DNA of 64,000 bases from Setaria digitata. Taxonomy: Eukaryota; Nematoda; Chromadorea; Rhabditida; Setariidae. Both the position numbers and the translations under genes were made by a program. Below the pieces are notes generated by a model. That model searched no databases. It was given only the letters and a program-made list of their open reading frames with translations, and was not told the origin of the DNA. Below are positions 22,449-36,500 of this stretch, piece by piece (position 1 is the first letter of the stretch; every line of letters begins with the position of its first letter). The DNA lies in assembly GCA_003640385.1 (NCBI GenBank), contig RCAB01000244.1:1-64000 (forward strand), written 5' to 3'.

Positions 22449-25400
22449 AGTGATAATGATTTTCCGTTATCACAAACCAATTAACAATGCCAACAGCTAC
22501 CTAAAAAGCCGGGAAAGAAGCATTCAATTATGAACTCTATTGCATGGAGCTGATGTTGAAAACGTACAACTATCACTTTCAAATTAATTACCAGCTGATA
22601 AATTTGCAAAAATTTGGCTTCTGCTAAAAAAAAAAAAAAAAGTCCATTGAACAAAAAATTGTCAACTAAAAAAAAGTTATTTTATTCCAACAACCACTTA
22701 CGAATACTCTAATTCAGAAAAATGGCGATATTAAGTATTAAATTTTCCTGAACAGCATATCCTTGCGACTTTTTTATTTTTTGATTTTTATAATGTCTGT
22801 GGAATAAAACAAGCACATAAAATATTATTATCAGTTATGCTAATGTTTCCTTCCAATAAAAGAAATATTGAAATTATATAATTTCATGAGTTATGTTGAA
22901 TAATGATTTGTTGAACTCCAGTACTTTGAGTTGTATAAATTTGCTGTTTGAACTTTAGGTTGCAATAAAAGTTTTGAATTGCGAAAGCTTTCTTTTTAAA
23001 CTAATATTTTGCGATGATTGTCTTATAATAATTAAACTTTTATTGCTTTTCTTCGTTTTTTTTTTTTTTTTTATAACTTATATTTTAAATGATTTCTTTA
23101 CAACAATTCTTTCTCTTATGTTTATGCTGCGCATATCATATTACTTTATTTGAAATTAACAGTTAATTAATTATTCACAAAATTTTGATAATTATTAATG
23201 ATAATTATAATAATAAATCTGTCATATTTGCTCGTTTTTCTCTTGCACCTGGAATATAGCAAAGTTTATCGTAACAAGACAATTCTGCGCTTTTAAATCT
23301 GCCAACTGTGATGAAATTCAATCTATTTGAGAAAACTTTCATATAATTCGAATCAGCAGCAAAATTTCCTGACAAGTAAGAGTGTACTACTGAAAACTTC
23401 TAGTGCAATCTTAATTAGCACCATCGATTAATTTTCAATAAGATTGTATCGTACCAGAAATAATATCAACCTTTGACCCTATACTATACCGCTTATTTTA
23501 GATAACACTCTTTCAGTTAAATGTTGTCCCAATTTTGTCTACAGTTGCACCTTGAGTTCGATGTTTCGTCAAATATGCAGTAAAATTGAATTTTCTCACC
23601 AAAAATGTCCCAATTTAGCTGATTTCTCGCTAGTGTATAATTATCACCAGGTTTAAGAAAATTTTCCGAATCCTGCTATCAACTACACTGATAAGGATTT
23701 CATTCTCATCAGTGTGTTCCTTTGACTTGCAAGATGAAAGCTTTTTACCTGGAAGTTTTGCAATAAACAGAGCATTCCTGTGTTTTCCTGTCTTTTGGTA
23801 AAGATTGAACAGTAATCAAATCATTGACAGCAAGTACTGCTTACACTCACTGATCATCCACCTCTTCCCCGTCGTAAAACATCTGTAATAACCATAAATT
23901 AGTGTAATTATGTGGAGATAATTACTTATTGAAATGTGTGATAAAATAAATGATTTGGGCGGCAATAAATATATGAAATTTATGATATTTATACTTTACA
24001 AAGACAAATAATCGTTATTGTCGTGAATATCTAAATGAATTTTTTGGTAGACTCAAATACTAGTCTAGTCTAGGTTTTTTTTTTTCTATTCAGGAGTAGT
24101 AATATCAGTAGTAGTTTAGCTTGTTAAATTTTTTTTTTTTTTTTTTGCTGTGAAATATTCGAAGATGTCAATCTGATTGAAAGACAACTATTGCTATATC
24201 TGAAATTAGAAATAGTTGTTAATTGAATTATTGAACCAAATAAAAGAAAATAAAAATTTTAATGATTCTCACATATCGGCCTGAATTATTTCTTTAGTCT
24301 GTCTAATTAGAGGTATAAGTAATTTAACTTAATATATTATCAACATTAGAACATAATTGTTATCATATTATCATACTTTTTTTTTTCCATTCAAAAACAT
24401 TGTTGTGTAATTAAATCGCTGCAAAGCATATCTTAACTTCCAGTAGCAAAGCAATTTACAATCGAAATTATCACAATTATTGTTGGAAAATCGTAAATGA
24501 TATTGAAAAGGATTTGCTTAAAAAAAAAAAAAGTGTTTATCAAAGTTGAATTGCTAACTGTCTCTGATCATTTTTCAATCCTTTAGACTGGAAAACTTCA
24601 TTGGAATTGCACTGAATTATGAGTAAAAAAAAAAAAAAAAAAAAGGTGCTAATAAATATTTTTTATTGCGTTTATTCAAGCTTTACTTTAAAACTGAAAT
24701 CAGTGCCATCCTAGAAATCAATCGCCAAATTCTGCAACTATCAGACTAAAAAAATAAATATTAAACTCGACTGATTCTATGAATTTTAAATATACTGATT
24801 CCTTTTTCGAATCAAAAAAAAAAAACGCTGTTCAGTGATAACTTGCAGTTTATTAAAATAATCCGTTTTTTTTTTTTTTTTTTTAGTTCAATCGTCAAAA
24901 AACATCGATTCTTAAAATGAAAAAGACGGTAATCTTTTTTAACTCTCTCGGAGATATTACAAAAGTATAAAGTACTATAAACATAACACGAGTAAGCCTA
25001 AACGGCCTGATAATATAATTAATTATTCGCGAAAAATACAACTTTGATACTGATAAGCTAAAATCTGATCATTATATTTCTACAACAGTTATATAATTTT
25101 TTTTTGACAACTCTAACATTGGCTGATCAAGTAGAGAAACAACGGATTACTTCGCTTTCAGTAATTAACATGCATTAATTACTTGAAATCATGAGGATGA
25201 TGTAAAAAGTCCATTAATTCTTTCCTCGCTATTTGAAGCAATGATATTTTAAATAATTAAAAAAAAAAAAAAAAAAAAAAGCTAAGCTAATTTCTTCCTT
25301 CTAATTTCTAGAAAACTTCCTTAATGCTACATAAAATTGCCCTTCTCAGTCTTCATTAACACTGCACTACTTGTCTTTTGTAAATAAATACTTTCAATTT

Positions 25401-25701
25401 TTATTACTACTCATCTCTTTCAAAATGAAATTCATAATTTGTAACATGCGAGAATGTCTTTGCAAAGTTACATTTCTAAAAGAACAGAGTTAATAGCGCT
25501 TAGAAACTGCCTACTTTTGTGTTGCATTCCAAGAAGATATGCTATTATTTTTGTTAAAAAAAAAGTTTCTAATAATGAAATTATAAAAATTCATTTACTA
25601 AAAATGCAAATATAAAATGATTTACATTATTTATTCGGAATTAAACAATGCTAAAATGAAAATCGATCAGTGTTGTTCAATCTTCTTAAGCATTATTTGC
25701 A

Positions 25702-26031
25702 TAAAGAGTGGAGTGCTACTTTGTCAAGTTTCAAAATACAAAATTCCGGATGGCAGTACGCTACCTGCCGAATTGTCTTCACTTTTCGGAATATATCGAT
25801 ATTTACCGGAACTGTGTAACGCAACACATCACGGGAATATTACGGTGTAGACGTGTAGAAGCAGTNTAAAAGAGTGGAGTGCTACTTTGTCAAGTTTCAA
25901 AATACAAAATTCCGGATGGCAGTACGCTACCTGCCGAATTGTCTTCACTTTTCGGAATATATCGATATTTACCGGAACTGTGTAACGCAACACATCACGG
26001 GAATATTACGGTGTAGACGTGTAGAAGCAGT
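25702..26031. repeat. Tandem ~164-bp copies around an N (assembly artefact)
   Basis: 25702-25865 is repeated at 25867-26031 across N25866 with essentially one inserted base. The open frame at 25617-25850 lies partly on the left copy and is not called as a gene. Confidence 0.8.
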
Positions 26032-26249
26032 AAACAAAACGTGAAATATAACTACTTACAATACGTATGCGCACAATTCGCTACTTACAATATGCAAAAA
26101 CTTTCTTGTCGGCCACTGAAAAAATGACTGCAGTAATTANGAAACAAAACGTGAAATATAACTACTTACAATACGTATGCGCACAATTCGCTACCTACAA
26201 TATGCAAAAACTTTCTTGTCGGCCACTGAAAAAATGACTGCAGTAATTA
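26032..26249. repeat. Tandem 108-bp copies around an N (assembly artefact)
   Basis: 26032-26139 is repeated at 26142-26249 across N26140 with about one mismatch. It directly abuts the previous duplication, so a contig of about 110 bp may sit between two joins. Confidence 0.8.
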
Positions 26250-26468
26250 ATTAACATTATCAGTAAAACTTTAATCAGTGATATGCTGCAACAAAATTTG
26301 CATTAGAAACACTTTACCTATCTGTTCTAATCACTATTGGTAAGCATTATTATCTCCGTCATTTCAGTCCAATTTACCTGTCAATATCGTTATCAGACCT
26401 GTAGAATTTTAATTTTCCACTTCTCCTTATCACAAGAAGGACAAAAAATAGTTATCATTAGATATTAT

Positions 26469-27123
26469 GAGAGAGAGAGAGAGAGAGAGAGAAATGGGAA
26501 GAGGATTAGACTTGAGAGACGGAGAAAAGAGGAAGAGAAGTGAAGAAAGAAAGGATGAAAAGGTATTCGTAAATGTATAAAAGGAACCAATTTTCCTCCT
26601 GAAATGAGCTTAATAACAACAGTAATAATAGCTTTACACATTACTACACATTTTGATATTTTATGTCAGTTTTGTTCGTCTGTCTCTTTTTATAAAATGT
26701 CCTCTGGTGATAAGATGATAAAAAGATGATAAAATTGTCATAAAATTATCGTTCAATTCAATGCTTATTTTGTTCGTCCCCGAGTATATATATATATACA
26801 TCTATGCCAATTTTCTATAATTTTTGATCATTTGGCTAATTCGATTGAATATATATCTTAAAAAAATGATCAAAAAGTATATTTGTATACTGTATGTTTG
26901 CGTGTTATGTGTATTAACAGTGAATGATAAGCACCTATGGATGCTTAAACTTGATACTTTTTTATTTCAGGTATATTTTTTCCTAATTAATTTTCTCTTC
27001 CACTGTTGGTGTAAGTTCATTTTATTGCAATTTAATGGACAACTTATCGTTTGCTTCTTTTGATTCTGACATTAAGATTAATTAGTAATGAGTTAATTGC
27101 AGCCTTGTTGTACCTCCCATACT

Positions 27124-27160
<37 letters not shown>

Positions 27161-27626
27161 ACAAAAAAATTGAAGAAATGTGAAATAATTCAGAAATGGA
27201 AAGTATTGATTTTGTTCTATTAGATGTCGTCTACTCCCTTTCTACTACACCTCCTATCTCTGCCATCGATTGAGGTATGATTTCCTGATTCTAATTCCTG
27301 GATATTTTCCTCATTTTATCATATAATTAAAGTATAAGTACTCACCTGTGCCATTATGCTTCTTTGATCAGAGTTTAATTAATAATTAAGTGCCATTTTG
27401 TCGGGTCATTTAACGAGTATTAAATTTTTGCGATTTCAACACTCTAATTTTACTTCTAGCGAAAGAATACGAACTTATTACTAATAGTTTACATAATTGG
27501 TCTGTGTGAAACTATAATACAATATACTTAGATTTTCATCTCGTGGCTTCTTTTCTTCTTCAAAAAATATAAATCTTCCTCTGGACAATAACTTGTAAAA
27601 GGCTAGCTCTCTCTCTCTCTCTCTCT
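26469..27626. repeat. GA/CT microsatellites (three)
   Basis: (GA)n at 26469-26492, (AG)n at 27126-27156 and (CT)n at 27607-27626, with ordinary sequence between them. Confidence 0.9.
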
Positions 27627-28091
27627 GCTGTCTTATCTAGACAATTTCTTTTCTTTTAGGTTTTTCGAATCTGAGATAATTTGAATATAAGAAAATTGGA
27701 ATGAAATTGCATCATTAGATTTCCAATTTCAAATGAATTAAATCCGTTGAATTATCATTAATGGCACATGATAATGGCGACAATAATTAATAATAATAGT
27801 GATAAAAAGATATCGCTAGCAGTAATAATTAGAATGATTATACGAATTCTGGAAATGATATACTTTGTATCGCTGTTGACCACTCTTATTCTCTTCACTG
27901 TCGTGCTGTTTCTTTGACTTCTTTTCAAATTTTGTGAGAAAAAAAAAAAAAAAAAAAAATTGAAATAGTAGTCATTTTCCTAAACATTCAGAGATTCCAT
28001 GCCTGATTATAAATTTTGTGAAGAGATTTACATTTCGTTTAAAATTCTTTCGAATACAACAACATCATTTGTTGCCGAATTGAATTTAGAA

Positions 28092-28294
28092 TTTGGAGCA
28101 GCAGATTATTTGACGATTTGTTGATCAGTGAGAAAAATTGATGAGATTTGATTGATTGATTGATTGATTGATTGGTTTGGTTGACTTCGCTTGACANTTT
28201 GGAGCATTTGACGATTTGTTGATCAGTGAGAAAAATTGATGAGATTTGATTGATTGATTGATTGATTGATTGGTTTGGTTGACTTCGCTTGACA
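28092..28294. repeat. N-centred duplication containing a GATT microsatellite
   Basis: 28092-28196 is repeated at 28198-28294 across N28197; the right copy lacks about 8 bases near its start. Both copies carry (GATT)n at about 28150-28173 and 28248-28272. The tetranucleotide repeat may explain why the contigs failed to merge. The minus-strand open frame through this N is an artefact. Confidence 0.75.
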
Positions 28295-29580
28295 GTCCTC
28301 ATTGATAGGAAAACCGTTATTCATTTTCAATAATTTAATGAAGAGATGAAAAAAAAATTGATGGCGATTATCAGCACAGGTACAATTTACTCAATTCTGG
28401 ATAAGTTTTTTGATATTGTGGATTTCTCCTGTACTAGTAGTTCGTCTAATAGGCCGGATTAAATTTCCGATATATCACTTTCCTCGTTCAGGTCGTTTCA
28501 TTTAAGGAAAGAATTGGAATGAAGGAGATGTTCTCTCAAATATTTTGCCATTCACTTTTCCAGTTTTTTCATCATAATTCGTCAAGTCGGGAAAATGGGA
28601 CAGTAGTATTTCAAGGACTCAGATTAAATTGTTTCTTATTTTCATCAAAGGATGCCTTTCACTTGAAAAATGTGCCTGGTAGTTAGGTGTGGATTAAGAT
28701 CCGGGAAATAATTAAGCTAATAATTAAGAGAATTACTTTGATTGAATATAAGTGTTAACAGATCATATCAGTAACATCTATGAGAAATGAAATAGTGTCG
28801 TTTTCATATTAGAGTTTTTCTATTGGTTAAAACTGAACCGGATTTATTTAAATAATTCCATTTTAATTAATTTTTAAAAATTGTATAACCTTAAGCAGTG
28901 ACTGCTGAATCAGCATGGTTGATAACAATTGATAAGCAGTAAGAATTGATGCATTTACTTTATTATCTTATTTTTTGTAGCACAATTTTAACAATTCAAA
29001 ACTATTTGAGGATATCTTCTACCATGTCAATACATATTTAAATGATAAACAGGATGTTTGCTTTTGTAATAAATTTCTAAATTAATTAGTTCTTTTTTTA
29101 TACTCCTTCTAAACATCAATCAACATTGTCGGCTCATCGTATATTATCGTCTAGCTTAAGCAGTTGCTACTTTAAGTTTTTGTGCAAATCATCAATTTAC
29201 AATCTAATTTTGGTACAAAGTTTTTTTTTCAGTCTTTAAAAACTTTTTATTATTCTAATAGCAAAATTGCAAATGGATTGAAAATTGCAACAAATTACAT
29301 CGTTTATTTTTGCATATGTCTAATAATTGAAGCGTAATAATTGGCAGTTAATATTCAATCAATTTACGGCCATATAATTGTAATGAATATATTCTTTGCC
29401 ATTGTAAACATTGTTAACAAAATTCGCCAAAAATGGCCAAAAATCCGTGCCTTGTCTTGATAAGGGAAACTTTGGAAAACAAATTTTGGCCATATTTTTG
29501 TAAATTTACCTCTTCTGAGGGTGAGAAATTACTGCAACTTATTTTTAATTGATCAATTAATTTTGTTCGTAATATTTCTA

Positions 29581-32500
29581 TTATCAGTTAGTTACTTCAT
29601 GGAGATTGATTTAAGCAAATTCCTTCATGGTAATACATTGTTCTGATGATTATTTCAGTGTCTCAAAATTAATACAATGTACATTTTTATTTGATGTGAT
29701 TGATATGATTAAATTAAAATTTGGAATAATCAATATTGCTGAATGGATCGATTATATCATTTTTTCTTTCCTTCCTCTTGTTTTCGGATTCTTAATTTTT
29801 GTTTTTTTTTTGAAATTTAGCGATGAAGAATGAAAACGAAAGAAGAATCAATTTTTTTTTTTTTATCATGGAAGTAAGAAGGAATAATTTATAAATTGGA
29901 AAGAATCGTTAATTTTTATGTTCCCTTCACAATAAAGATACGTTTTCTTTCATTTTTTCCATTCATTTCCTTCTCAAATGAATGAATTTCATAAAGAAAT
30001 ACGTTTGATTGGAAAAATATTTTCTTTTTCTCGCCTAACGTTTTCAATCAGTGATTTTAGTTTAGTTTCTTATCAGTGGAGAAAAAGACAAATGTAAATA
30101 TAAATTTATCATCAAGAATGCAATAATGTAGGGCAAAAAAAAAAAAGGCACATTTTATTGATTTGAGAATTTTGATGATATTTTATAGATTTCAAAAATT
30201 TTAAATCCTTCCCTGAAAATGATTAATTCATAGTTAGTAAAATTTGTGAATTTGAAGATGTTTGAAGATTCCGTTTGATTTCCCGATAACTGCTTCAAGA
30301 ATGGTCCGATTTACTTCTTTCTAAAAATTGATGTTCTAAATTTGACACCTTTAATAGTAACTGCAATTGTATTTAATAAGTCTATTTGTTATGTTCCGTT
30401 TAAAGATGCGAATTCATCACTACAATTTCAGTTTTTTTTTTTTTTTTGAGTTGTTTCATATATGTCCTTTTCTTCATCTATCATTTTTTTTTTTTACGAA
30501 CAGATTTTATAAATTATTTAGGAGTGATAGTTTGTTAGTGTGTTTTCCAAAAATGGCTTTAATTTGACTCATAAATTTTAATTTTTTTTTTTTCTTTTCT
30601 ATAACTTCCCAAAAATAGTTTCAAATCGATCTTTTCAGTAGATTTTTTAGGAATGATTTTTCAATTTGAATAATTAACTTCAATTGGAAAAGGGTACATG
30701 GTCAAAGAGATGCCATACTGATAAGGACATTTAGCAATGATAACATGAAGAAAAGCCTTATCACTGAGTGCCTTGAACAGATATAGACTATATTAGCTTA
30801 TGTATACTACACATACTATACTGTTTCGTACTGTATCTCTTATATGCTGTATGTTCGTTGAAAGATCCAAGATAAAGTACTGGTTGAAGATCAGGCAGTG
30901 TTATCAGCTAGCCAGGTGATACCGGAATTGACAGGTATCATTTCATCACCGGTTATACATTTACGAGATTTCAGTAGACTGGTTGTTCTATGCTTCACTT
31001 CCGAATTTGCTTCTGTAAATGATAATAGATGTCATTTAGTTCCATGCCATCCTTATCACTCTTATTCCAAACACTGCCAACACTGATCATTTGCCATTCT
31101 TGTGTTATCAGTAATAGTGATAATTAACAACAGTCTCTTAAATATCTTGCAGGTATGAAACCTTCCCTTATCAGTGTCATATAAGCATGTCTATGACTGT
31201 ATGTGAGTGTGTGCATGGCTGTATGTGAGTGTGTGCATGGTGTATGTGAGTGTGTGCGTGGTGTATGTGAGTGTGTGCGTGGTGTATGTGAGTGTGTACG
31301 TGGTGTATGTGAATGTATGTGAGTGTATGTTTACATACATCCTCTCGTCATGTGATCGTATTACTATTTCGTATTTTTCTGTCTTCTTTCTTTTCTCTTC
31401 CTGCACCTCTTCGCAACTCTTCCATAAGGGAGAGTATTTGAAAATAGTGTGCGTTATTTGGATGGACAAAGAAATAATGATAAGAAGACTGAAGCGAAGA
31501 GAGGGGAAGGGAAATATATAGTCATTTATCAGTTATCAGTAGATTTGGGATGTTTATTTTCCCTTTCGATATATATTGCTTTTACTTTCACTCCTCTTAA
31601 TTATTGTTAATTATCACTTGTTACTGTTAGTTTTAATCTTTATTAAGTATTATTAATTGTTCGTACTTTTCTGCTAGTATTCATTGTCATCATTATCAGT
31701 TATTACTCTTTTTGTCATTATTATCGTTGATTATTCATTAACATTATTGCTTGTTATTCTGCATTAATTATCACCATTATTATAATTAATTACTCCATTA
31801 GTCATTATTACTACCATTGCTACCATTATTTAATATCATTTATTATTATCGTTATTTATTATCATAATTTTAATTATTATGGATTATTATTGTAACTATT
31901 ATTAATCATTAAATTACCATTGCTTTTTATTTATGTAACTGTTTTTAATTACCATTAGCACTGACGTTTCTCATTTATTGTTGATTATTTTCCCGTTGTC
32001 TGATGCTGCTATTTATTTACGCTTACAGTTTAGACGTAAGTTACGCTACACACTAGGAGATTTGCAACGAGACGATAGGAATCTGGTAGCAGAGAGATGA
32101 TTTCTCTCGACTTGTTGTTGACTCTGGAATAGTGAATGAATAAGTGGCATATCTGGATGGTACTAATTCAGGATGTTCATGCTTGTTCCTGTATTTTCAT
32201 TATCAGTATTAATTTCTGCTATTTGTATTTGTTAGTGTTATTTTATTGCTACTGTTCAGATGAATAGGTAAACAAATGGCATAAAGCGATAAATAGTGTA
32301 CTGAGATGAATATTTATACTAATTAATCGTTACTCATTTCGCAATTTTCATTCAAATCCGTTCGTCCTTTTATTTCAGCCATCAATGTTTGAATTTTTCA
32401 TGTGTCGATTTTCAGTATTTATTTTGGTTTATTGATTATTGGTTTATTGACGAAGTTAAAAATCATCAATCGATTGGTAAGTCAATGTCTCTGTCTGCTT

Positions 32501-32852
32501 GTTGGCACTATTAACGGCTATATGTCTTCATCGCTTATTGCTCCCATAGTAAGTAAATTTTTTGTATTTCTCGAAATTTTTCTTCATTAGGAAAAGTAAA
32601 AAGTAAATGCTTATTTTTCCGGATGCATTGTTAATTTATGGTTTTCTTTTTTTTTAGTTTCCGGAAAATGTTGCACACGAAATAATTGTTATTACATTTC
32701 TCATTCCAGTGAGGAACATTGCTTTCATTATCATTTCCTTTTCATAAATGACCTTATCAAATCAGCAGTTTCACTTTCATTCCTTTTCCTTTCTAAAGAT
32801 CGTATCATTCAATAATCGTCTTTGCTGTGACTTTTTCGGAAAGTTTATCAGT
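29581..32852. promoter_or_regulatory. Cluster of TTATCAGT/ACTGATAA (GATA-type) motifs upstream of Numb
   Basis: Exact copies of the 8-mer or its complement were found by eye at 29581, 30070, 30717 (complement), 31105, 31168, 31526, 31533 (overlapping the previous one by a base), 31693, 32200 and 32845. Many further GATA cores (TTATCA, TGATAA) lie between them. In C. elegans ACTGATAA is the extended motif linked to intestinal GATA factors such as ELT-2. The cluster lies 0.7-4 kb upstream of the first Numb exon. Part of it overlaps ATT/ATC-rich sequence, which raises the background. Confidence 0.5.
31195..31332. repeat. Minisatellite, unit ~20-22 bp (GTGTATGTGAGTGTGTGCG-like)
   Basis: About six imperfect head-to-tail units of a GT-rich sequence. 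Because the unit lacks stops in several frames it creates open frames on both strands (31207-31521 +, 31191-31469 -), which are not genes. Confidence 0.85.
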
Positions 32853-33526
32853 CAGTATAACTTCTAAAAAATCATTTCTGCTTTTTTTTTTTTTTTTTTT
32901 TTTTAGCCACTGCTTGGCTCCTTTTTTTTTTTCCCCTGAATTCATACATTTCTTCGACGAAATTGTTCTCTCTTTTCGTTGCTACTGTTACAGTTAAAAG
33001 TTATTATGTGTGAATTCTCGACAATTGAACATGTTGCTCTTAGTGACATCAATCTTGTTGATTCAATTTTAAACCAAAACACTTTTTTTTTGTACCGGAA
33101 ATTAGTTCATTTTAGAAATATGCACTTATTACATTTTTTTCGCCCTTCAAATTCTTTTTTCTTCTCATAGTTCAGTGTACCATATGGTGAAATAGTTATA
33201 AATTTATCATCCATCAGGTATCGCTAAATTTTTAATTTCCTAACTTTTAAATTTCACTAAACCATTGTTACACTGCTATTCTACTCAGAAAGTTAAATGA
33301 CAATCTCTATACTAATCAGTTGAAAGATAAACTTGCTCAGTTAGTTGCAGTCTTTCATTGATTAATGTTACCATCTATAATTATCTTTATGAATGGTTAA
33401 GTTTTTTTTTTTTTTGGAAAAAGTGAACTTTCTAATCATTATGAATTAAGAAGGAATGGTTTATTTCATATCGATATATTTACTTATGTAATTTTTTGTT
33501 TTTTGGTAAACCGTAAGGTATCATCA

Positions 33527-36500
33527 ATGCCTTCAACGCCGTCATCTTCAACGTTTTATCGAAATTTGTGGCGTTTGACAGATCGAAACAGGAAGCGGAA
33601 AAAGGAAAGCTTGACCAACAGTCACTCGAATAGTGATGAAGCTGTTAATGAACAACGATTCGTCGAAGCATCACTTGAAGCTCATGATGCATTACCATCC
33701 AAAGGGTTATTTTACTCTATTCTATTTTTTGACGGAAATTGAATAAACAAAGCAAATCAAAAGAAAAAAAGCTTACGAAGATTGGTTTGATTCAAAAAAG
33801 AGGAAAGTATGTTTTAGTAGGGGCAAAATTCTATTCTGGATTACTTTGATCTGTTTTTTTTTTCCTTCTTAGGCACTTTTTCATAATCAGCTCTCCAGGG
33901 TCTTTCATTTTTTACTGTTGCTTCTTTTTATGGAAAGATTAGAGAAAATTTTTGAACTTTAGATGTGTGTGTGTATTTAAGCTGTTTATAAGCTTCGAAA
34001 TATTCACTTCCTGCTATTTTAATTTTTAATTTAATTGAAAATAATTATACCACTTCAATTTCCCTGTATAACATTTGACAAATGAAAAATCTATGTTTAC
34101 TTTAACTGGTTTCGTAAAATGAGGGTTGCAATGTCTTACAAAGCTTCTCTTCGGTTGCTGTATTGATATTTTACTGCTTCAGTAGCTTTCTTTCGCTTCA
34201 TTGGCTTTCTAAAATTAAAATTATCGTTACATCTTCCACTGCCTTAGTGGTTTCTAAAATCATGCATATTTTTTAGCAACTTGCGTGTTCATTGCGTTTA
34301 CACCTGTATGGATAAATGTACTCAAAAGAGTTGGGAATGTAATTTATTGATTTAAAGGTTTAATTAAAATCATTTGATAACAGTATAATAAATTTGGCTC
34401 CTTATTATGAGGCCACTTCTCTTTACTGACCTACATTTAATTGATAATGTGCGATGTTTAATTATTTCATCGATATTTTTATGTAATTTCCTTTTTTTTT
34501 TTTTTTTTAATTCAGAAATTTGATAAGTCAAATATATTTCAACATTGGCTTTGATTTTTTTTTTTTGAAACTTTTTCCCTAAAACTTAAGAATTTCAGAC
34601 TGAATATATGGCTGGTTTAAATTAATTTTTATCAAAAATTCCAGTATATTTTTAATCTTCGATTGCTTGTATTATTTTTTCACTTCCAGTACCTTCAATT
34701 TTCCCTCTCTCTCTTCTTTTTTTCTCCCCATTTTTTGATCTGATCAGTTTTTCTTTTTTTTTTCCCCATATAATTTCGTGCATTTTACCTGTTTCTTTTA
34801 ATTCACTTAACTTTGGATATAAATTTAATCTCCGCTGTTTTTTTCTCTGATTTAAAATTTGGCATCAAATTTCATCTGAAAGTAAACTTAATATTTAACT
34901 ATGTTGGAAAGGAAAACATACAACGATCCTAAGATAAGAATATGGGTTATAATTTTTTTTAATAAACTAATAGTATAAATGCTACACATAAGAATAAATT
35001 AAATGATATGTATTTGTATGAAAAAAAAAAAGAATTATTCGCATCATTAACAGTTATTTTAGTAAGTTTGAGTAAAATGGCAAATATAGCTAAAGATTTA
35101 ATATATAAAATGAAATTAAAGATGTTGAATGAGGAGCAGTAATAATATGTTTATGAATGAATAAAATTGAATATAGTTTTGGATGGAAAATGATTTGCGA
35201 AGTAATTTGTTTTTTTTTTTTTTTTTTAAGCTTATGATTAATTGAATAACGTTCATTTTATTCATTCATAAACAGATATCTTTTTTTTTTTTTTTTTTTT
35301 TCTCCTCTTTGTGTCTGTTTTTGAATAATGTGAATGATATTTTATTCATGATAATTTGTATCATTTAACTGATATGACTTGTAATTTCGAATACTTCGTT
35401 CATTCATATGGAATAATTAAAAGTAATCAGCCATATCTTAGCCTGATTTACTGGTATTTAGAATATTCGTCTTCATTATTTAATTTCCCCAGGGCAAAGG
35501 ATTTGTGCAGTTTTTGCATTTGTGATTTGTGCAGTGCAGTTCTTGACTCGTATATGTGAAATTATCAAACTGTCAGTAAGCTTCCCTCTATTTTATCTGG
35601 CCGTACTTTTTCATTTTATGAAAGGAAAATAAATTTGTTAACTTATTATATGCATATTTTCGATTGCATTCCGCTGCAGAAGCTAGACCGATACAGAAAA
35701 CTTTTTAGCAGAATAGGTTTATGCAGTAATTCTTCACCTCTACATTTCAGTCTTATTTGCTTTTGTTTAGGCTGTAAAAAGTTTGCTGTAAATGCCATCT
35801 CTTCCACTTGCTGTCTTAGATAATCAATTAATGGCAATGTGAAATTTTTGAACACTTCTGGCGTAATTAAACGAGATTACATAAATTATTTCTACGGAGC
35901 TGTAAAACTTTTTCCGCCATCACTGTGTTTGATTAATGTTCTGGAAGATATTACGTCATGTGATAGTGTAATTACTGTTGTTAAGCACAGACATAATTGC
36001 TTTACTTGATCAGCCTGAATTGCTTTCTCTGATGATCAGTTTTATGCAAGAGGATTTGCGTTATTTGAATTCAAACATGAAGAAAATGAAATTTGATAGG
36101 GAAAAGTGAATTTGATGCATTTTCGTTAATTAATTGGTGCCAATTATTGTGGTAGCATTATGAGCTTGGCACCAAAAAAACGCGGGAAGGAAAGATTCAT
36201 AAATACTACTGCAGATATTTACACTTTCAGCAGTTTTTTTGTATCTTTTTTTTTTTTTGTATTTTAATAAAATGAAAATAAAATAGGTATTAAGAAATGT
36301 AGGAAAAATTAGACATTTATTAGAGACTGAAAGTGCAAGAAAGTGAAGAAAGAGGAAATTGGATGTTTAGTTATTGACAGTCAAGTGACAGCAGCTGATT
36401 TGATTAATTTTAGAAAGGTGTACCAGCAATATCTTCGCACTAATATTATTTCTTTAAGAAAAATTGTAGGTTAGTTTACTTTTCTCACTTTAAAATAATA

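Larger units (their letters stand above)
22449..33526. other. Gene-free stretch between kinase and Numb, about 11 kb
   Basis: Contains the kinase poly(A) signal, then A+T-rich sequence without convincing exons on either strand. It holds three N-centred duplications, GA, CT and GATT microsatellites, a GTGTATGTGA-type minisatellite, ATT/ATC-rich sequence at 31600-31950 and, in its last 4 kb, a cluster of GATA-type motifs. It is probably upstream regulatory sequence of Numb, which starts at its right edge. Additional 5' exons of Numb could hide here. Confidence 0.45.

Noticed and set aside
28039..28302. Minus-strand frame rich in Asn/Gln/Ser repeats
   Set aside because: It crosses N28197 and reads the GATT microsatellite twice.
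30898..31086. Possible extra 5' exon for Numb
   Set aside because: An acceptor and a GTATCA donor surround about 35 bases, but the join has no support and the rest of the frame looks non-coding.
31191..31521. Open frames of about 100 codons on both strands
   Set aside because: They are produced by the GT-rich minisatellite and have purely repetitive translation.
32029..32100. 24-codon segment after a TTTACGCTTACAG acceptor
   Set aside because: Well-mixed residues, but it ends in a stop, has no upstream partner and lies in the Numb regulatory region.
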